Source of the DNA: Ruminococcus sp. AF31-8BH
GTDB lineage: Bacteria; Bacillota; Clostridia; Lachnospirales; Lachnospiraceae
Assembly (NCBI RefSeq): GCF_003460605.1
Contig: NZ_QTVN01000001.1
Location: 310,001-374,000 of the forward strand
Direction: 5' to 3'
Length of the DNA stretch: 64,000 nt
The first letter of the stretch is position 1, and every line of letters starts with the position of its first letter. A model generated the notes under the pieces. That model made no database searches. It saw only the letters and a list, made by a program, of their open reading frames with translations, and was not told the DNA's origin. Made by a program: the position numbers and the translations under genes. Below are positions 1-8,777 of this stretch, piece by piece.

Positions 1-492
1 ACTGATGAAGGCAGGGAAAAAGCTATGGATTATATTAATCTGCTCCACGCATCCGGAATGTATGAAAAGCAGACTGCTAAGATAATTCCATTCCGAAGCA
101 TTGATATTTTTGAAAATGCTGTATCAGCTGGAACCGGTAACTTCCTTGTAGACGGACCGAAAGAGACTGTATGTATAGATGAATCTATCTTACCGGAAGA
201 TACTACTTTCGGTGTCCGTATTAGTGGTGACAGTATGGAACCTGAATTCCACGATGGTCAGATTGCATGGGTATTACAGCAGGAATCTGTTGCTAATGGA
301 GAAATCGGCATCTTCGCTCTTAACGGAGAAGCCTATATTAAGAAATTACAAAACGATAAAGACGGAATCTTCCTTATCTCGCTTAATGAAAAGTATGCAC
401 CTATCAAGGTTGGAGAAAACGACCGCTTAGACATATTTGGAAAAGTTCTTGGAAAATCTGATGCTTCTGCTATTACAGGACATTACCGATAA
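1..492 (+). CDS. LexA/CI-like S24 peptidase-domain regulator, C-terminal part
   Basis: The frame is open from the first base of the window, so this is probably the C-terminal part of a longer XRE/LexA-type repressor whose HTH lies outside; an internal ATG at 25 is an alternative start. The S24 signature is visible: GDSMEP holds the catalytic serine, and the lysine in AYIKKL fits the general base of the Ser-Lys dyad. Such proteins are repressors that cleave themselves when RecA is activated. The location suggests control of the mobile element or of a neighbouring prophage-like gene; that is inference. Confidence 0.75.
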   Translation, partial: TDEGREKAMDYINLLHASGMYEKQTAKIIPFRSIDIFENAVSAGTGNFLVDGPKETVCIDESILPEDTTFGVRISGDSMEPEFHDGQIAWVLQQESVANGEIGIFALNGEAYIKKLQNDKDGIFLISLNEKYAPIKVGENDRLDIFGKVLGKSDASAITGHYR

Positions 493-574
493 ATCGCAAG
501 TCCTTTTTATTAGACACATTATTTTTCATAATTGACAATAAGAAAATATATATAGAACTGAAAGAAGGGATTTT

Positions 575-775
575 ATGGCGGTTACTAATAATATCAAAGA
601 AATCCGCGAACAGCGTGGCATTTACCAGGATGACCTTGCCGCTGCTATTGGATACAGCACCAAAACTGTCGGCAGGATAGAGCGTGGGGACAGCACCCCA
701 TCTGCCGAATTTATGCTGCGGATATCAAAGTACTTTAATATGCTGGTGGAAGATGTATTCCATGTGGAAGATTGA
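575..775 (+). CDS. Small XRE-family HTH regulator (66 aa)
   Basis: A minimal Cro/CI-type helix-turn-helix protein with almost no extra sequence. The HTH spans about residues 6-60: the NIKEIREQRG start, the DDLAAAIGYSTKTVGRIERG recognition region, then the ISKYFNMLVEDVF tail typical of the YozG/Cro subfamily of 65-70 aa. The site GAAGGGA lies 6 bases before the ATG. It is co-oriented with the S24 protein upstream. The target is unknown; it is likely a DNA-binding regulator of the element or of neighbouring cargo. Confidence 0.8.
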   Translation: MAVTNNIKEIREQRGIYQDDLAAAIGYSTKTVGRIERGDSTPSAEFMLRISKYFNMLVEDVFHVED

Positions 776-858
776 GTCGGAGCAGCAATCCGGTTCACCT
801 TCTATTTTGGACAGCTTTTCATGTCCTTATCAACAACTATAGTTTTTTTGATAAATGC

Positions 859-889
859 TTGACTGTAAACCTTGTTTATAGCTTATTAT
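859..889 (+). promoter_or_regulatory. MerR-type promoter with 19-bp spacer and dyad
   Basis: TTGACT (859-864) and TATTAT (884-889) are separated by 19 bp. The spacer contains the perfect inverted repeat TAAAC-CTT-GTTTA (866-878). An over-long spacer with a central dyad is the known architecture of MerR-regulated promoters, and a MerR-family gene starts at 926 behind AAAGGAGGG, which suggests autoregulation. Confidence 0.75.
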
Positions 890-925
890 TAAGTAAAATA
901 GAGTTGCTCGAAAGGAGGGCATAAT

Positions 926-1687
926 ATGACTATAAAAGACGTAGAAGAGCGAACAGGTTTATCCCGTTCTAATATCCGTTTTTATGAAAAGGAAAAACTT
1001 ATTGAGCCTTCGAGAAATGAAAGTAATGGTTATAGAGATTATTCTAAAAATGATGTGGAAAATATAAAGAAGATTGCATATCTACGTACATTGGGAATTT
1101 CTATTGAAGATATACGAAATATTATATCCGAAAAAGTAACATTGCAGGAAATGCTTGAGAAGCAAAAGGAAGTATTAAAAAATCAGATTACTGATTTGAA
1201 TAAGGCGAAACTCATGTGCGAAAAAATGCTGGATGAAGGAAGTATTAGTTATGAAAAATTACAGGTAGAACAGTATGTAACAGATTTTCATGACTATTGG
1301 AAAGATAATCGAACTGTTTTCAAACTGGATTCAGTCAGCTTTTTGTATATATGGGGAAGTATGCTTACCTGGACTATGATTACCGCACTATGCTTGATTA
1401 TTGGGGCTTTGTCTTATTCTAAGTTGCCGACAGAAATTCCAGTACAATGGAGTAAAGGAGTGGCAACATCCCTAGTTAATAAAAACTGGATTTTTATTTG
1501 TCCTGTTATATGTATCATAATCCGTTATTTATTAAAACCTTTTATCTATGCGAAATTGCAGATGAACAATTATTATGGAGAAATTATAACAGAGTATTTG
1601 ACAAATTATATGTGTTTTATGGGTTATAGGACAAAACGTGTTGATGGGTTAATCCCATTCAACAAACGTTCTGTCATAATTATGTAA
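926..1687 (+). pseudogene. MerR-family regulator with membrane domain, 3' end cut by IS
   Basis: Residues 1-70 are a clear MerR winged helix (TIKDVEERTGLSRSNIRFYEKE), followed by a coiled-coil dimerisation helix (to about 120). Then come membrane segments near residues 139-162 and 188-205 with a LPTEIPVQWS motif of the DUF1648 type. From about residue 233 the frame runs into the insertion sequence and ends there at 1687. Removing the IS would give a short in-frame ending (GGT CTA TAT GAA TAA, 2962-2976) before a terminator, so only the last few residues may have been lost. Probably a stress or drug sensor; the signal is unknown. Confidence 0.75.
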
Positions 1688-2770
1688 ATCACTCCATACA
1701 ATGGCATCGCCCCAACTAGAAAGACTTTTTTCAAGTTTATTCTTTTCATTCATTTTTTGATATATTGCCGCAATGCTTTTATCGGTTGGCATAACATTTA
1801 TTATTTCAGACAATGAAAGCGGTTCAGGCGAGTGCATATAGCACCACCAGTAAACCGCTTTTATTCTTCTTTCAACAGATAATCCTCTATGATTTCTAAG
1901 CATTTCCCTAAGTCTGGAATTGACACTGCCTTCAATTCTGTTATTGGTAGAAGGTGTGTTAAATTTGTCCCTTAATTCTTTGTCCAGATAAGTAAACAGC
2001 GTGTTTTCCCTGATAAGTTTAATTAATGACTTTTCTGCTTTCAGTATCCGTTCATGTGTAGGACGCCTGTTTCCATTTTCATCAACTGTCATTTCATTCA
2101 GGAAATCCTCATACTTATTTATCCATTCAATAAATCTTTTTATCCATAAATCCGCTTCTTCTTTTGTGTTTATTTTCAAGAGTTCTTTTGCCATGTTATA
2201 TAGCTCTTTACCTGCCATTGAATTAGGTCTTGATGTCGTGTAACGCCTTACCTGGCAGAATACATGGAAAACGCATCTTTGGTGTTTTGCACCCGGCCAT
2301 ACTTTTTTGAGTGCCTTTGCAAACCCTGTTCCACCGTCAGATACAACCATTCTAGGTTCCGCTATACGTTTCATTAAAGCCGTCCATGCAGCGGCATATT
2401 CATATCTGCATAAATACCAGCCAAGGACATATTTATCATCACAACAGATTAAAATGCACGCTTTTCTTCCCAGATAAATACCATCAAGATACAAGACATC
2501 CCTGCTGTCCTCGACTTTAGGCGGCATAGGCCATATATTCCAATATTTAGCGGTTTTGCGTCTGAATGTTCTTCCATCTCCGGGCATTGATGACTGGGAT
2601 TCCTTTCCAAACAACCAATCCAAGAAGATTTGCAGTTCTTTGGCAGAGTTGTCTATTTTGTGTGTAACTGATGAATTGCATTTCCTGCAAAGCCAACGTT
2701 GTGACCCTGCTTTTGTCTTTCCAGCTTTAATACATTTATTTCCACATACAGGACAATTTACTTGATTCAT
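1649..2770 (-). CDS. IS1249-family transposase
   Basis: A DDE transposase of 373 aa. It has an N-terminal zinc ribbon (CPVCGNKC ... CRKCNS, residues 6-31). The catalytic aspartates are in LYLDGIYLG (about residue 94) and VVSDGGTGF (about 145), and the likely glutamate is in TNNRIEG (about 280). The GAKHQRCVFH segment is typical of the IS256/IS1249 group. The length is complete and the frame intact, so the element may be active. It is the only gene of the IS and reads against the interrupted MerR gene. Confidence 0.9.
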   Translation of the reverse strand: MNQVNCPVCGNKCIKAGKTKAGSQRWLCRKCNSSVTHKIDNSAKELQIFLDWLFGKESQSSMPGDGRTFRRKTAKYWNIWPMPPKVEDSRDVLYLDGIYLGRKACILICCDDKYVLGWYLCRYEYAAAWTALMKRIAEPRMVVSDGGTGFAKALKKVWPGAKHQRCVFHVFCQVRRYTTSRPNSMAGKELYNMAKELLKINTKEEADLWIKRFIEWINKYEDFLNEMTVDENGNRRPTHERILKAEKSLIKLIRENTLFTYLDKELRDKFNTPSTNNRIEGSVNSRLREMLRNHRGLSVERRIKAVYWWCYMHSPEPLSLSEIINVMPTDKSIAAIYQKMNEKNKLEKSLSSWGDAIVWSDLHNYDRTFVEWD

Positions 2771-2851
2771 TTAATCTTCCTCCGTTGTTGCTGTTTCAAG
2801 GAAGATTAAACCTTGTTTTTCCCTTTATTTGCAAGGGATGCAGGTGTTTTT

Positions 2852-2869
2852 ATCAACACGTTTTGTCCA
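2852..2869. repeat. Internal third copy of the IS end sequence
   Basis: The sequence ATCAACACGTTTTGTCC matches the left inverted repeat (as its complement) exactly over 17 bases. The outer right end at 2941 has one mismatch. The right side of the IS therefore carries two tandem ends 89 bp apart, with a long stem-loop between them. Confidence 0.75.
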
Positions 2870-2897
2870 CCCTCAAAGTTGTTTCAAAAAAGATTGA

Positions 2898-2938
2898 ACC
2901 GCCCCCAGCCCTTGAAATTCAAGGGCTGAAGGCGGTTT
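2898..2938. other. Strong stem-loop inside the IS right end
   Basis: Outer arms ACCGCC/GGCGGT and inner arms AGCCCTTGAA/TTCAAGGGCT form a two-part stem of about 16 pairs. It lies between the two right-end copies of the IS, upstream of the transposase, and could limit read-through transcription into the transposase gene. Confidence 0.6.
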
Positions 2939-2974
2939 CTATCAACACATTTTGTCCTATAGGTCTATATGAAT

Positions 2975-3004
2975 AAAAAAGCCCCGCCGCAGCGGGGTTT
3001 TTTT
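2975..3004. terminator. Rho-independent terminator (both directions)
   Basis: The GC-rich stem CCCCGC-CGCA-GCGGGG is flanked by A6 on one side and T7 on the other, so it can stop transcripts from either side: the MerR gene on plus and the amidohydrolase operon on minus. Confidence 0.9.
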
Positions 3005-4283
3005 ATAGGAATTTATCAAGTTCAGTCTCGACACACTTATTTATTTTAACTTTAGGATTTTCCATAATCGTTCCTCTTGCGACAACCATTTTTACATGTC
3101 GTAATGCTCTGAGGTCATCGAGTGGGTTTTCCTCGGTTACAATCATATCTGCACATTTATCTTTTTCGAGCGTACCGGTAATATCACCGATTCCCGCCAT
3201 TTCGGCAGCTCTTGCGGTTGCCGTATACAGTGCAAACGCATTGGAAACGCCCGTATATTTGTGGAAATAATACAATTCTCTCCAGAAATCATACTGTGTA
3301 ATCCACGGACATCCGACATCATTGCCAAGAACGACAGGTATATCATTTTCAAGTGCCGCTTTCGCACATGCAATTATTCCCTCAAACACAACATTTCCGT
3401 TAAACTGTTCAACTTCAGTTGCGTTGGTAATCGAACGATCAAACAATGCATACGGAAGTGCAGGCGAAATTGTTGTGCAAAGAAATGCTTTTCTTTCCTT
3501 GAATAACTTAATTGTATCATCATCAATTTTTGCACCGTGTTCAATTGAGTCAACACCATTTTCAAGAGCAACACGCACCCCCTGCGGAGATTCGACATGT
3601 GCAGCAACTAAATAGCCATTTTCATGTGCCTTGTCACAGACTACCTTTACCATTTCCGGAGACATTTTCAGTTCACCCGGAACACCTTTTTCTTTTGCGT
3701 CCATTACGCCGCCAGTAATCATAAGCTTTATCAAATCAACCTTTTCTTTTTCCGATTGCTCCAGATGTTTTAAGGCTGTATCTATACTGTCCGCCGCAAC
3801 AGCAACAGAGCCAGCCATATGTCCGCCAGGCACGGAAATCCCTTCATTAGCGGCAAGTATTCTAGGTCCCATCTTTGTTCCTGCATTAATCTCATCTCTT
3901 AATTTTGTATCAAAACTTCCAAGTCCGCCAACCGTTCTTATTGTTGTCACACCGCTCATAAGCTCTGTTTTTGCAAATCCGGCAACCATACCGTATGCAA
4001 TTGAACGCATAAGTGCATTTCCCATAAGTATTTTTACAAGTTTCTCATTATCACGCTGTTTTTTCTGCGGCTTGCCATTACCTGCAAGGTGAACATGCAT
4101 ATTTATAAGACCGGGCATAATATATCTGCGTTTTAAATCAACTTTTTCATATCCATTCAAATCCGTGCCTGCCTTGACAATATCCTCAATTTTATCATTG
4201 TCCGTAAGTATGACGAAGCCCTCTTTTACCTGCATATCTTTGGTTCCGTCAAGTATTTTTCCGTTAATATAAGCATATTTCAT
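3003..4283 (-). CDS. Metal-dependent amidohydrolase
   Basis: An amidohydrolase-superfamily protein of the imidazolonepropionase/prolidase-like group, about 426 aa. Visible metal ligands: MHVH after the first strands (about residue 60), the lysine in LIKLMITGG, HVES and IEHG histidines, and the late aspartate in GNDVG. The ATG at 4283 is preferred because the fold begins there (MKYAYINGK); 14 in-frame upstream codons look non-homologous. It follows the two ABC transporter genes on the same strand and may end their operon. The substrate cannot be read from sequence; hydrolysis of a peptide or cyclic amide exported or imported nearby is inference. Confidence 0.85.
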   Translation of the reverse strand: MKYAYINGKILDGTKDMQVKEGFVILTDNDKIEDIVKAGTDLNGYEKVDLKRRYIMPGLINMHVHLAGNGKPQKKQRDNEKLVKILMGNALMRSIAYGMVAGFAKTELMSGVTTIRTVGGLGSFDTKLRDEINAGTKMGPRILAANEGISVPGGHMAGSVAVAADSIDTALKHLEQSEKEKVDLIKLMITGGVMDAKEKGVPGELKMSPEMVKVVCDKAHENGYLVAAHVESPQGVRVALENGVDSIEHGAKIDDDTIKLFKERKAFLCTTISPALPYALFDRSITNATEVEQFNGNVVFEGIIACAKAALENDIPVVLGNDVGCPWITQYDFWRELYYFHKYTGVSNAFALYTATARAAEMAGIGDITGTLEKDKCADMIVTEENPLDDLRALRHVKMVVARGTIMENPKVKINKCVETELDKFL

Positions 4284-4337
4284 ATTTTTATACCCCGTGT
4301 TTTTGAAATGTTTATTTAATACCAATTAATCAAAATC

Positions 4338-6224
4338 TTACGCACTGATTGACTTTCCTGTGTAAAGCTGATAGTATCTGCCTTTTTCTTCCATAAGCTG
4401 GTCATGTGTACCACGCTCAATAATTCTTCCCTGTTCCATAACCATAATACAGTCTGCATTCCGTACCGTAGAAAGACGATGAGCGATAACAAATGAAGTT
4501 CTTCCTGTCATAAGTGCATCCATACCACGCTGTACAAGTTTTTCTGTACGTGTATCAATAGAAGAAGTCGCCTCATCAAGAATAAGAACAGGAGGATCTG
4601 CAACTGCCGCCCTCGCTATTGCAAGAAGCTGACGCTGTCCCTGACTAAGGTTCGCACCACCGCCGGTAAGCACTGTGTTATAACCATCAGGAAGTCTTTT
4701 TATAAATCCATCAGCATTAGCAAGCTTTGCGGCAGCTATACATTCTTCATCAGCTGCATTGAGTCTTCCATATCTGATATTGTCCATAATCGTGCCTGTA
4801 AAAAGGTTGGTATCCTGTAAAACAATGCCCAGGCTTCGGCGTAAATCGTCTTTTTTAATATGATTAATATTAATTCCATCATAACGGATTTTACCATCCT
4901 GTATATCATAAAACCTGTTAATAAGGTTGGTAATTGTTGTCTTTCCGGCACCGGTAGAACCTACAAACGCAAGCTTCTGACCAGGTTTTGCGAACATTTT
5001 TATATCGTGAAGCACGATTTTGTCAGGATTATATCCAAAATCAACTCCATCAAATGTAACATCACCCTGAAGTCTTGTATACATTTCATCTTTGTTTGCA
5101 GCATTTGGTTTTTTCCATGCCCACATCTCTGTCAGTTCTTCAGTTTCATGGATTTCACCATTTGAATCATAACATATATTTACAAGTTCAACATCACCTT
5201 CATCTGTCTCTGGTACTTCATCACAAAGGTCAAATACCCTGCCGGCACCTGCCATAGCCATTACAATACTGCTTACCTGCTGGCTTATCTGTGTTACAGG
5301 CTGTGTGAAACTCTTGTTTAATGAAAGAAATGCTACAAGTGTACCAATTGTAAGTCCTGAAAAGCCGCTTAATGCAAGCACACCACCTACAAGTGCACAC
5401 AAAACATAACTTATATTTCCTATATTTTCATTGATAGGCATTGTAATATTTGCAATTTTATTAGCATTGTTGGCACTTTCTCTTAACTTGTTATTAATCT
5501 GCTTAAACTGTTCAAGACTTTCCTGCTCATGACAGAATACCTTAACAACCTTCTGCCCTTCCATCATTTCCTCAATATAAGCATTTACTTTACCGATATC
5601 TTTCTGCTGTTCAATGAAATATCTGCCAGATGCAGCGGAAAGCTTTGATGTCACAAAAAGCATAATTGCAACCATAATAACAGATACAATTGTAAGTGGT
5701 ATATCAAGAACTATCATACTTACAAATGTTGATACAAGTGTTATAAGTGAATTAAGAACCTGTGGAATACTCTGGCTTATAAGCTGTCTTAATGTATCAA
5801 TATCATTTGTATATACCGACATTATATCTCCATGTGCATGTGTATCAAAATATCTGATTGGAAGTGATTCCATGTTAGTAAACATCTCTGTACGGAGCTT
5901 TTTCATAGTACCCTGACCAACATTTACCATAATTCTGTTATATCCGTAGGAACATAAAACACCCACTGCAAATATTGCTACAAGTTTTAAAAGAGCCTGT
6001 GCAAGCGGTGAATAATCAGGAACTGCCATCTGGGTAAGAGGCACAATGTAATTATCAATAAGTTTCTGTATAAATAAAGTTCCACATAATGTCGTAAGTG
6101 CCGAAACCAATATGCAAACGACCACCATGAAACATGCCAATTTATAATTTTTTACTATATAAGAAAGAAGTCTTTTTAATAATAAAAGCGGATTCTTCTC
6201 TTTGTTCTCATTTTTATTTTTCAT
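4338..6224 (-). CDS. ABC exporter subunit (canonical Walker B, altered signature)
   Basis: A fused exporter half (628 aa): six membrane helices in residues 1-330, then an ATPase domain with GSTGAGKTT (Walker A), LSQGQRQLL (signature with Q in place of the usual G), LILDEATSSID (Walker B with catalytic Glu) and AHRLST (switch His). The altered signature pairs with the degenerate ATPase of the adjacent gene, as known for heterodimeric exporters such as BmrCD or TM287/288. About 60 residues between transmembrane and ATPase parts are an acidic insertion. It lies 18 bases after the partner gene. Likely a drug or peptide exporter. Confidence 0.9.
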   Translation of the reverse strand: MKNKNENKEKNPLLLLKRLLSYIVKNYKLACFMVVVCILVSALTTLCGTLFIQKLIDNYIVPLTQMAVPDYSPLAQALLKLVAIFAVGVLCSYGYNRIMVNVGQGTMKKLRTEMFTNMESLPIRYFDTHAHGDIMSVYTNDIDTLRQLISQSIPQVLNSLITLVSTFVSMIVLDIPLTIVSVIMVAIMLFVTSKLSAASGRYFIEQQKDIGKVNAYIEEMMEGQKVVKVFCHEQESLEQFKQINNKLRESANNANKIANITMPINENIGNISYVLCALVGGVLALSGFSGLTIGTLVAFLSLNKSFTQPVTQISQQVSSIVMAMAGAGRVFDLCDEVPETDEGDVELVNICYDSNGEIHETEELTEMWAWKKPNAANKDEMYTRLQGDVTFDGVDFGYNPDKIVLHDIKMFAKPGQKLAFVGSTGAGKTTITNLINRFYDIQDGKIRYDGININHIKKDDLRRSLGIVLQDTNLFTGTIMDNIRYGRLNAADEECIAAAKLANADGFIKRLPDGYNTVLTGGGANLSQGQRQLLAIARAAVADPPVLILDEATSSIDTRTEKLVQRGMDALMTGRTSFVIAHRLSTVRNADCIMVMEQGRIIERGTHDQLMEEKGRYYQLYTGKSISA

Positions 6225-6242
6225 GTCTTCCTCCTATTCTCA

Positions 6243-7988
6243 CTATTCTGCCGATTCGTCGAAATCGCCGCCGCCCTGCATCTGAACTTCACAGATTTCG
6301 CGGTAAACTTTGTTATTTTCCATAAGATTCTCATGTGTATCAAAGCCACTGACTTTTCCATCTTCAAGAACAATAATTCTGTCGGCATCCTGAATACTTG
6401 AAATTCTCTGCGAAACTATAAGCTTTGTTGTTCCCGGAATTTTCTGGGCAAATGCCTGTTTGATTTTTGCGTCTGTTGCAGTATCTACAGCACTTGTCGA
6501 ATCATCAAGAATAAGAACCTTTGGTTTTTTAAGCAATGCTCTCGCAATACAGAGTCTCTGTCTCTGACCACCTGAAACATTAGTACCGCCCTGTTCTATC
6601 CATGTATCATACTTCTTAGGCATTCTCTCGATAAATTCATCAGCACATGCCTGTTTACATGCCTCAACACAATCTTCATATGAAGCATTGTCATCACCCC
6701 ATCTGAGATTGTCAAGTATTGTTCCTGAAAACAGGACATTTTTCTGTAATACTACAGCCACCTGATTACGGAGTGCATCCATATCATAAGTTCTTACATC
6801 TTTTCCGCCAACACATACAGAACCTTCAGTAACATCATAAAGACGGCTTATAAGGCTCACAAAACTTGATTTTCCGCATCCTGTACCACCAATAATACCA
6901 ATTGTCTCACCTGCATTAATATGAATATCAATATCATGTAAAGTATCCTCTGTACTGTTTTTTCTGTATGAAAAATTAACATGATTAAAATCGATTCTTC
7001 CGTCTTCCACTTCTTCATAAGGTTTTTCCGGATTGGCAAGGTCCGCTTTTTCATTAAGAACTTCTGAAATACGCCTTGCACTTGCCGCACTCATTGAAAC
7101 CATTACAAATATCATTGAAAGTATCATAAGTGCCATAAGCATGCTCATTACGTAACTGAACATTGATGTAAGATTACCAGTTGTAATTGAACCCGACACA
7201 ATAAAATGTGAAGCAAACCATGACAATGCAACAATACATCCATATACAACAAGCATCATAGTCGGATTGTTAAATGCAAGAAATGACTCGGCTTTAACAA
7301 ATGTTTTATAAAGATTATCTGCCGCTTTATTAAACTTTTTATTTTCATGCTCCTCACGTACAAATGCCTTAACAACACGGATTCCTGAAATATTCTCCTG
7401 AACGCTCGCATTGAGTTCATCATATTTTTCAAAACCTGATGTAAAAACCGGTGTTACTTTATATATAATAAAGAAAAGTACAAATCCTAAAAATATAAGT
7501 GCAACAAGAAATATAATACTTAATCTCGGACTTATTATTACACACATTGTAATACTGCAAATCATCATGAGAGGTGCCCTCACAACACTCCTTATTATCA
7601 TCTGATAAGCATTCTGTACATTAGTTACATCAGTTGTCATACGTGTTACAAGACCTGCTGTACTGAATTTATCAATATTAGAAAATGAAAATGTCTGTAT
7701 ATTTTCATACATTTTCTCTCTCAGATTACACGCAAATCCTGTTGATGCTGCCGCCCCATACTTTCCTGCCTGTATACCACAAAAAAGGCTCAAAAATGCT
7801 ATAATAAGCATTATTCCACCATAAATACCAACCTTTCTCATATCTCCGGCCTGTATTCCTTTATCAATTATTGAGGCTGTTATAAATGGAATAAGAATTT
7901 CCAAAAAAACTTCAACTGCAGTAAATATTGGCGTTATAATTGATTCTTTTTTATATTTGCCAATACATTTTGCTAATGTTTTTATCAT
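6243..7988 (-). CDS. ABC exporter subunit (degenerate ATPase half)
   Basis: A 581-aa half-transporter with an N-terminal six-helix domain (residues about 15-300) and a C-terminal ATPase. Walker A is GGTGCGKSS and the signature VSGGQRQRL is intact. Walker B reads LILDDSTSAVD, with Asp where the catalytic Glu should be, and the switch region is SQRIS, with Gln in place of His. This is the usual degenerate half of heterodimeric exporters, matching the next gene. The MarR-family gene immediately upstream probably represses the pair. Confidence 0.9.
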   Translation of the reverse strand: MIKTLAKCIGKYKKESIITPIFTAVEVFLEILIPFITASIIDKGIQAGDMRKVGIYGGIMLIIAFLSLFCGIQAGKYGAAASTGFACNLREKMYENIQTFSFSNIDKFSTAGLVTRMTTDVTNVQNAYQMIIRSVVRAPLMMICSITMCVIISPRLSIIFLVALIFLGFVLFFIIYKVTPVFTSGFEKYDELNASVQENISGIRVVKAFVREEHENKKFNKAADNLYKTFVKAESFLAFNNPTMMLVVYGCIVALSWFASHFIVSGSITTGNLTSMFSYVMSMLMALMILSMIFVMVSMSAASARRISEVLNEKADLANPEKPYEEVEDGRIDFNHVNFSYRKNSTEDTLHDIDIHINAGETIGIIGGTGCGKSSFVSLISRLYDVTEGSVCVGGKDVRTYDMDALRNQVAVVLQKNVLFSGTILDNLRWGDDNASYEDCVEACKQACADEFIERMPKKYDTWIEQGGTNVSGGQRQRLCIARALLKKPKVLILDDSTSAVDTATDAKIKQAFAQKIPGTTKLIVSQRISSIQDADRIIVLEDGKVSGFDTHENLMENNKVYREICEVQMQGGGDFDESAE

Positions 7989-8035
7989 ATTTTTATCATT
8001 CTCCCTTCGATTAAATTCACCTTATAAGTCTACAG

Positions 8036-8488
8036 TCAGCATGACTTGATACTGTCATATACTTTCTGCAAAAGATTTCTAAGCTGTCCTTTTTCATCAT
8101 CATTAAGTGCCTTTAAAAGTTCCCTCTCATTTTCATCCATTGAAGCTCTTGCCGTCTTGCATATCTCCTCACCTTTTGCCGTGAGCTTTACATGTTTGAT
8201 TCTTTTATCATTTGAATCATAAAACCCCTCTATCATCCCATTTTTTTCCAGACGTGCAGCAATTCCTGCCATCGTTGCCTGTTTAACTTCAAAATGCTTT
8301 TCAAGTTCTTTTAGCGTTATCGTCTCATCGGCTGCCTCGCTGATAGTTGCGAGGACCTTAATCTGCGAAAGGGTGACATCATTGCACATCAACGTATTAT
8401 TAGCCTTTCTTCCAAGTGCATCGTTAAGTCTCTTTATAAGTTCACCGCAATGCAATGTTTCTCCAAACATATGCTCATTCCTTTTCAT
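8036..8488 (-). CDS. MarR-family transcriptional regulator
   Basis: A 150-aa protein with the winged-helix core of MarR: TLSQIKVLATISE, TLKELEKHFEVKQATMAGIAARLEKNGMIE (recognition helix) and a wing with DKRIKHVKLTAKG, followed by a C-terminal dimerisation helix. It is first in the operon with the two ABC exporter genes (47-bp gap) and an amidohydrolase. Family knowledge suggests it represses this operon and is released by a small ligand, often the exported drug. Confidence 0.88.
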   Translation of the reverse strand: MKRNEHMFGETLHCGELIKRLNDALGRKANNTLMCNDVTLSQIKVLATISEAADETITLKELEKHFEVKQATMAGIAARLEKNGMIEGFYDSNDKRIKHVKLTAKGEEICKTARASMDENERELLKALNDDEKGQLRNLLQKVYDSIKSC

Positions 8489-8552
8489 AAAATTTGATAA
8501 ATAGTTTCTTCTAGATGCTCTAATATATTACAAAAATAATCGGCTCTGCGTC

Positions 8553-8726
8553 TTAAGCGTCTGGCTCTTTGATGACAGTTATCTTCAAGTTGTCAACTTT
8601 AATCAATCTTTCTTGTCTGCATTTTGGACAATAAAGGGGATAATTCTCCAAAACAGTGTCCTTCCTAATTTTATTACGGGTTTTGCTCCCACAAACAGGA
8701 CACAATATCCATTCGCATTTCATCAT
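8553..8726 (-). CDS. Small Cys-rich KTR-domain protein (57 aa)
   Basis: Translation from two adjacent ATGs gives a protein with two CPxC pairs (ILCPVCGSKTRNKIR and LYCPKCRQE), a zinc-ribbon pattern. It ends EPDA-stop. A second copy lies at 60621-60806 in the other ICE and its downstream DNA is also alike (CGGCTCTGCGTCTTA). This family travels with Tn916-like and tet-carrying elements; its function is unknown. It lies just downstream of tet(O) and probably came with it. The C-terminal start of the MarR gene follows. Confidence 0.8.
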   Translation of the reverse strand: MMKCEWILCPVCGSKTRNKIRKDTVLENYPLYCPKCRQERLIKVDNLKITVIKEPDA

Positions 8727-8777
8727 AATTAGTCTCTAATCCTTTCAAATCTCATTTTATATGACTTTTGCAAGCTG

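Larger units (their letters stand above)
1625..2961. mobile_element. IS1249-like (IS256 group) insertion sequence
   Basis: Terminal inverted repeats of 21 bp lie at 1625-1645 and 2941-2961 with one mismatch, enclosing one transposase gene on the minus strand. A third copy of the end sequence is inside at 2852-2869. The element interrupts the 3' end of a MerR-family gene. The flanks share only GGT, so no convincing target duplication is visible. The stretch 2771-2940 holds no gene; it contains the extra end copy and a strong stem-loop (about 2898-2938). Confidence 0.8.

Noticed and set aside
1621..2965. Target-site duplication of the IS
   Set aside because: Only GGT is shared by the two flanks, too short to be convincing for an IS256-type element.
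4926..5200. Acidic insertion between membrane and ATPase parts of the ABC exporter as a frameshift
   Set aside because: The frame is continuous and all ATPase motifs follow in order, so it is a linker, not a break.
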